Assembly (NCBI GenBank): GCA_013042035.1
Contig: JABDQX010000399.1
Location: forward strand, 1 to 5,985
Origin: Gammaproteobacteria bacterium
GTDB lineage: Bacteria > Pseudomonadota > Gammaproteobacteria > HK1
DNA length: 5,985 bases
Reading direction: 5' to 3'
Part shown: in pieces, positions 4,578 to 5,985 of the stretch
Position numbering within the stretch: position 1 is the first letter of the stretch
Layout: every line of letters starts with the position of its first letter
The notes under the pieces: generated by a model
Told to the model about the DNA's origin: nothing
The model's input: only the letters and a program-made list of their open reading frames with translations
Database searches by the model: none
Translations under genes and position numbers: made by a program

Positions 4578-5985
4578 ATGATCATCCGCGACATCCTCTC
4601 CCCCTTCACCGCGTGGAAAAATATATTCCGTGATCCGGTGACGATCCGCGATCCGATCCACGACCGTCCCGGCGCCGAGCGTTACCGGGGCTTCCATAAG
4701 AACGATGTGGAAAAGTGCATCGGCTGTGGCACCTGCGAGACGATCTGCCAAAATGCCGCCATCGACATGCTGCCGGCAGAAGGCATTCCCGCGAAGCCGG
4801 GGGATTCGGGTCTGCGCCCGCGTATCGATTATGGCCGCTGTTGCTGGTGCGCCCTGTGCGTGGATGTTTGCATGACCGGTTCTCTGACCATGTCCAACGC
4901 CTACCAGTGGGTCGACAACGATCCCGACGCCTTCCGTTTCATGCCCGGTGTGGACAAAAAACCCTGGGACGATGCCGAACTCGGTTATCGACGGCCCGAA
5001 ACGCATCGCCTGATGCCAACGGCGCGGGGATCCATGGAGGAACTGGAACCCGATGAGCGTATCGGTTCGTTTACAGAAATCGTCCAGGGCTACGATATCG
5101 CCCAGGCTCGGCTCGAGGCCGATCGCTGTGTCGCCTGCGGGTTGTGCGTCGCCACCTGTCCGGCCCACATGGCGATCCCCGACTATATCGCCGCAGTGCG
5201 GGACGGCGATTACGAACACGGCTTGGCGTTGCTGTATGAAACCAACCCATTTTCAGAGGTATGTGGTCGGGTGTGCACCCACAAGTGCGAGACGGTCTGC
5301 GCCGCCAAGCACGAGGGCGAACCGGTGGCGATCCGTTGGCTAAAACGCCACATCACCGATCAGGTGCCCTACGAAAAATACCGCGCTATCATCGATAACG
5401 CCTCCGGTCAGGTTGCGTCGGCCACCGGGAAGAAAGTAGCGGTCATTGGCGCTGGTCCCGCTGGCCTGACGACCGCCTACGATCTGGTGCGCAAGGGCCA
5501 CGGGGTGGTCGTTTACGAGGCCCGCGAGAAACCCGGCGGCATGACCCGTTACGGCATCCCGGAGTACCGCCTGCCCTATGACATGCTCGACCGGGATGTG
5601 GATGTCATTACCTCCATGGGCGTAAAAGTCCACTACAACACCCAGATAGGCGATGGCATTACCATGGATGCGCTGCGTCAGGAAAATGACGCCGTGGTGC
5701 TTGCCATCGGCCTGCATCTGGGACGCTCCACCCGGATACCGGGGTCGGATCACAAGGCGGTGACCAAATCAGTGGACCTGCTGCGCGCCATTACCGAGGG
5801 CAAAACCATTGAGGCGCCGCGCCAGGTGGTGGTCATCGGCGGTGGAAATGTCGCCATGGATATCGCCCGCAGCATGGCTCGCCTGCAAAAACAGATCTAC
5901 GGCGAGGTAAATCTTACGGTGACCGCCCTGGAAGATTTCGACCATTTCCTGGCCGATCCGGAGGAGGTCAAGGAAAGTCTGGAGG
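4578..5985 (+). CDS. NuoI-like ferredoxin domain fused to a GltD/NfnB-like NAD(P)H-FAD oxidoreductase (3' end outside window)
   Basis: The frame is open from ATG 4578 to the window end (469 codons and one base); about 150 residues are probably missing. Residues 1-110 resemble NuoI/MbhN with two 4Fe-4S motifs: C47, C50, C53, C57 and C88, C91, C94, C98. Residues 160-265 are the Fe-S entry domain of the GltD/dihydropyrimidine dehydrogenase family, with C184, C187, C190, C194 and C229, C233, C237, C241. An FAD Rossmann motif follows (VAVIGAGPAGL, G291, G293, G296), then PGGMTRYGIPEYRLP, then the pyridine-nucleotide motif VVVIGGGNVAMD (421-428). After the next strand NADPH-type relatives have an RR pair; here the sequence is TALEDFDHF, so NADH is favoured. 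It would feed electrons from a nicotinamide through FAD and four clusters into the complex, or the reverse. The ribosome binding site is weak. Confidence 0.88.
   Translation, partial: MIIRDILSPFTAWKNIFRDPVTIRDPIHDRPGAERYRGFHKNDVEKCIGCGTCETICQNAAIDMLPAEGIPAKPGDSGLRPRIDYGRCCWCALCVDVCMTGSLTMSNAYQWVDNDPDAFRFMPGVDKKPWDDAELGYRRPETHRLMPTARGSMEELEPDERIGSFTEIVQGYDIAQARLEADRCVACGLCVATCPAHMAIPDYIAAVRDGDYEHGLALLYETNPFSEVCGRVCTHKCETVCAAKHEGEPVAIRWLKRHITDQVPYEKYRAIIDNASGQVASATGKKVAVIGAGPAGLTTAYDLVRKGHGVVVYEAREKPGGMTRYGIPEYRLPYDMLDRDVDVITSMGVKVHYNTQIGDGITMDALRQENDAVVLAIGLHLGRSTRIPGSDHKAVTKSVDLLRAITEGKTIEAPRQVVVIGGGNVAMDIARSMARLQKQIYGEVNLTVTALEDFDHFLADPEEVKESLE

Noticed and set aside
4575..5219. Minus-strand open frame opposite the fusion gene
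   Set aside because: The plus strand here encodes four Fe-S cysteine motifs in one frame; the minus-strand product resembles nothing.

Overview
The window (moderately GC-rich, all convincing genes on the + strand) looks like part of a proteobacterial chromosome. A gammaproteobacterial, possibly chemolithoautotrophic or sulfur-metabolising host is my guess from the gene content; no taxonomic marker is present.

Layout. 1-555 is the 3' half of a NuoH-like membrane subunit. 664-1305, 1407-1937 and 1939-3120 are NuoB-, NuoC- and NuoD-like subunits. 3179-3718 encodes an exported iota-class carbonic anhydrase. 3897-4217 and 4214-4498 are an overlapping RelE/HigB-type toxin and antitoxin pair; both look eroded, and the pair is bracketed by a 12-bp inverted repeat. 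4578 to the window end is the 5' part of a large fusion protein: a NuoI-like 2x[4Fe-4S] domain followed by a GltD/NfnB-like FAD and NAD(P) oxidoreductase. No gap exceeds 180 bp, and I found no RNA genes, CRISPR array or complete insertion sequence.

How the genes fit together. The subunit order H-B-C-D-(I) is the order of the M-J-K-L-N genes of archaeal Mbx/Mbs complexes, the sulfane-sulfur-reducing relatives of complex I. The residues agree with a complex that is neither a canonical complex I nor a [NiFe] hydrogenase. The NuoB-like subunit keeps only three of the four terminal-cluster cysteines. The NuoD-like subunit keeps the first CxxC of the [NiFe] site but has lost the second, and it lacks both quinone-binding residues of complex I. 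The last subunit is fused to its own flavin/NAD(P) module. My reading is an ion-translocating, NAD(P)H-linked Mbs-like complex. It may exchange electrons with a sulfur compound at an open-site Fe-S cluster, running either as a reductase or in reverse to make NAD(P)H.

The carbonic anhydrase, 58 bp behind the NuoD-like gene and with a strong ribosome binding site, adds a possible link to inorganic-carbon handling. The toxin-antitoxin relic appears to have landed between the carbonic anhydrase and the last subunit gene.
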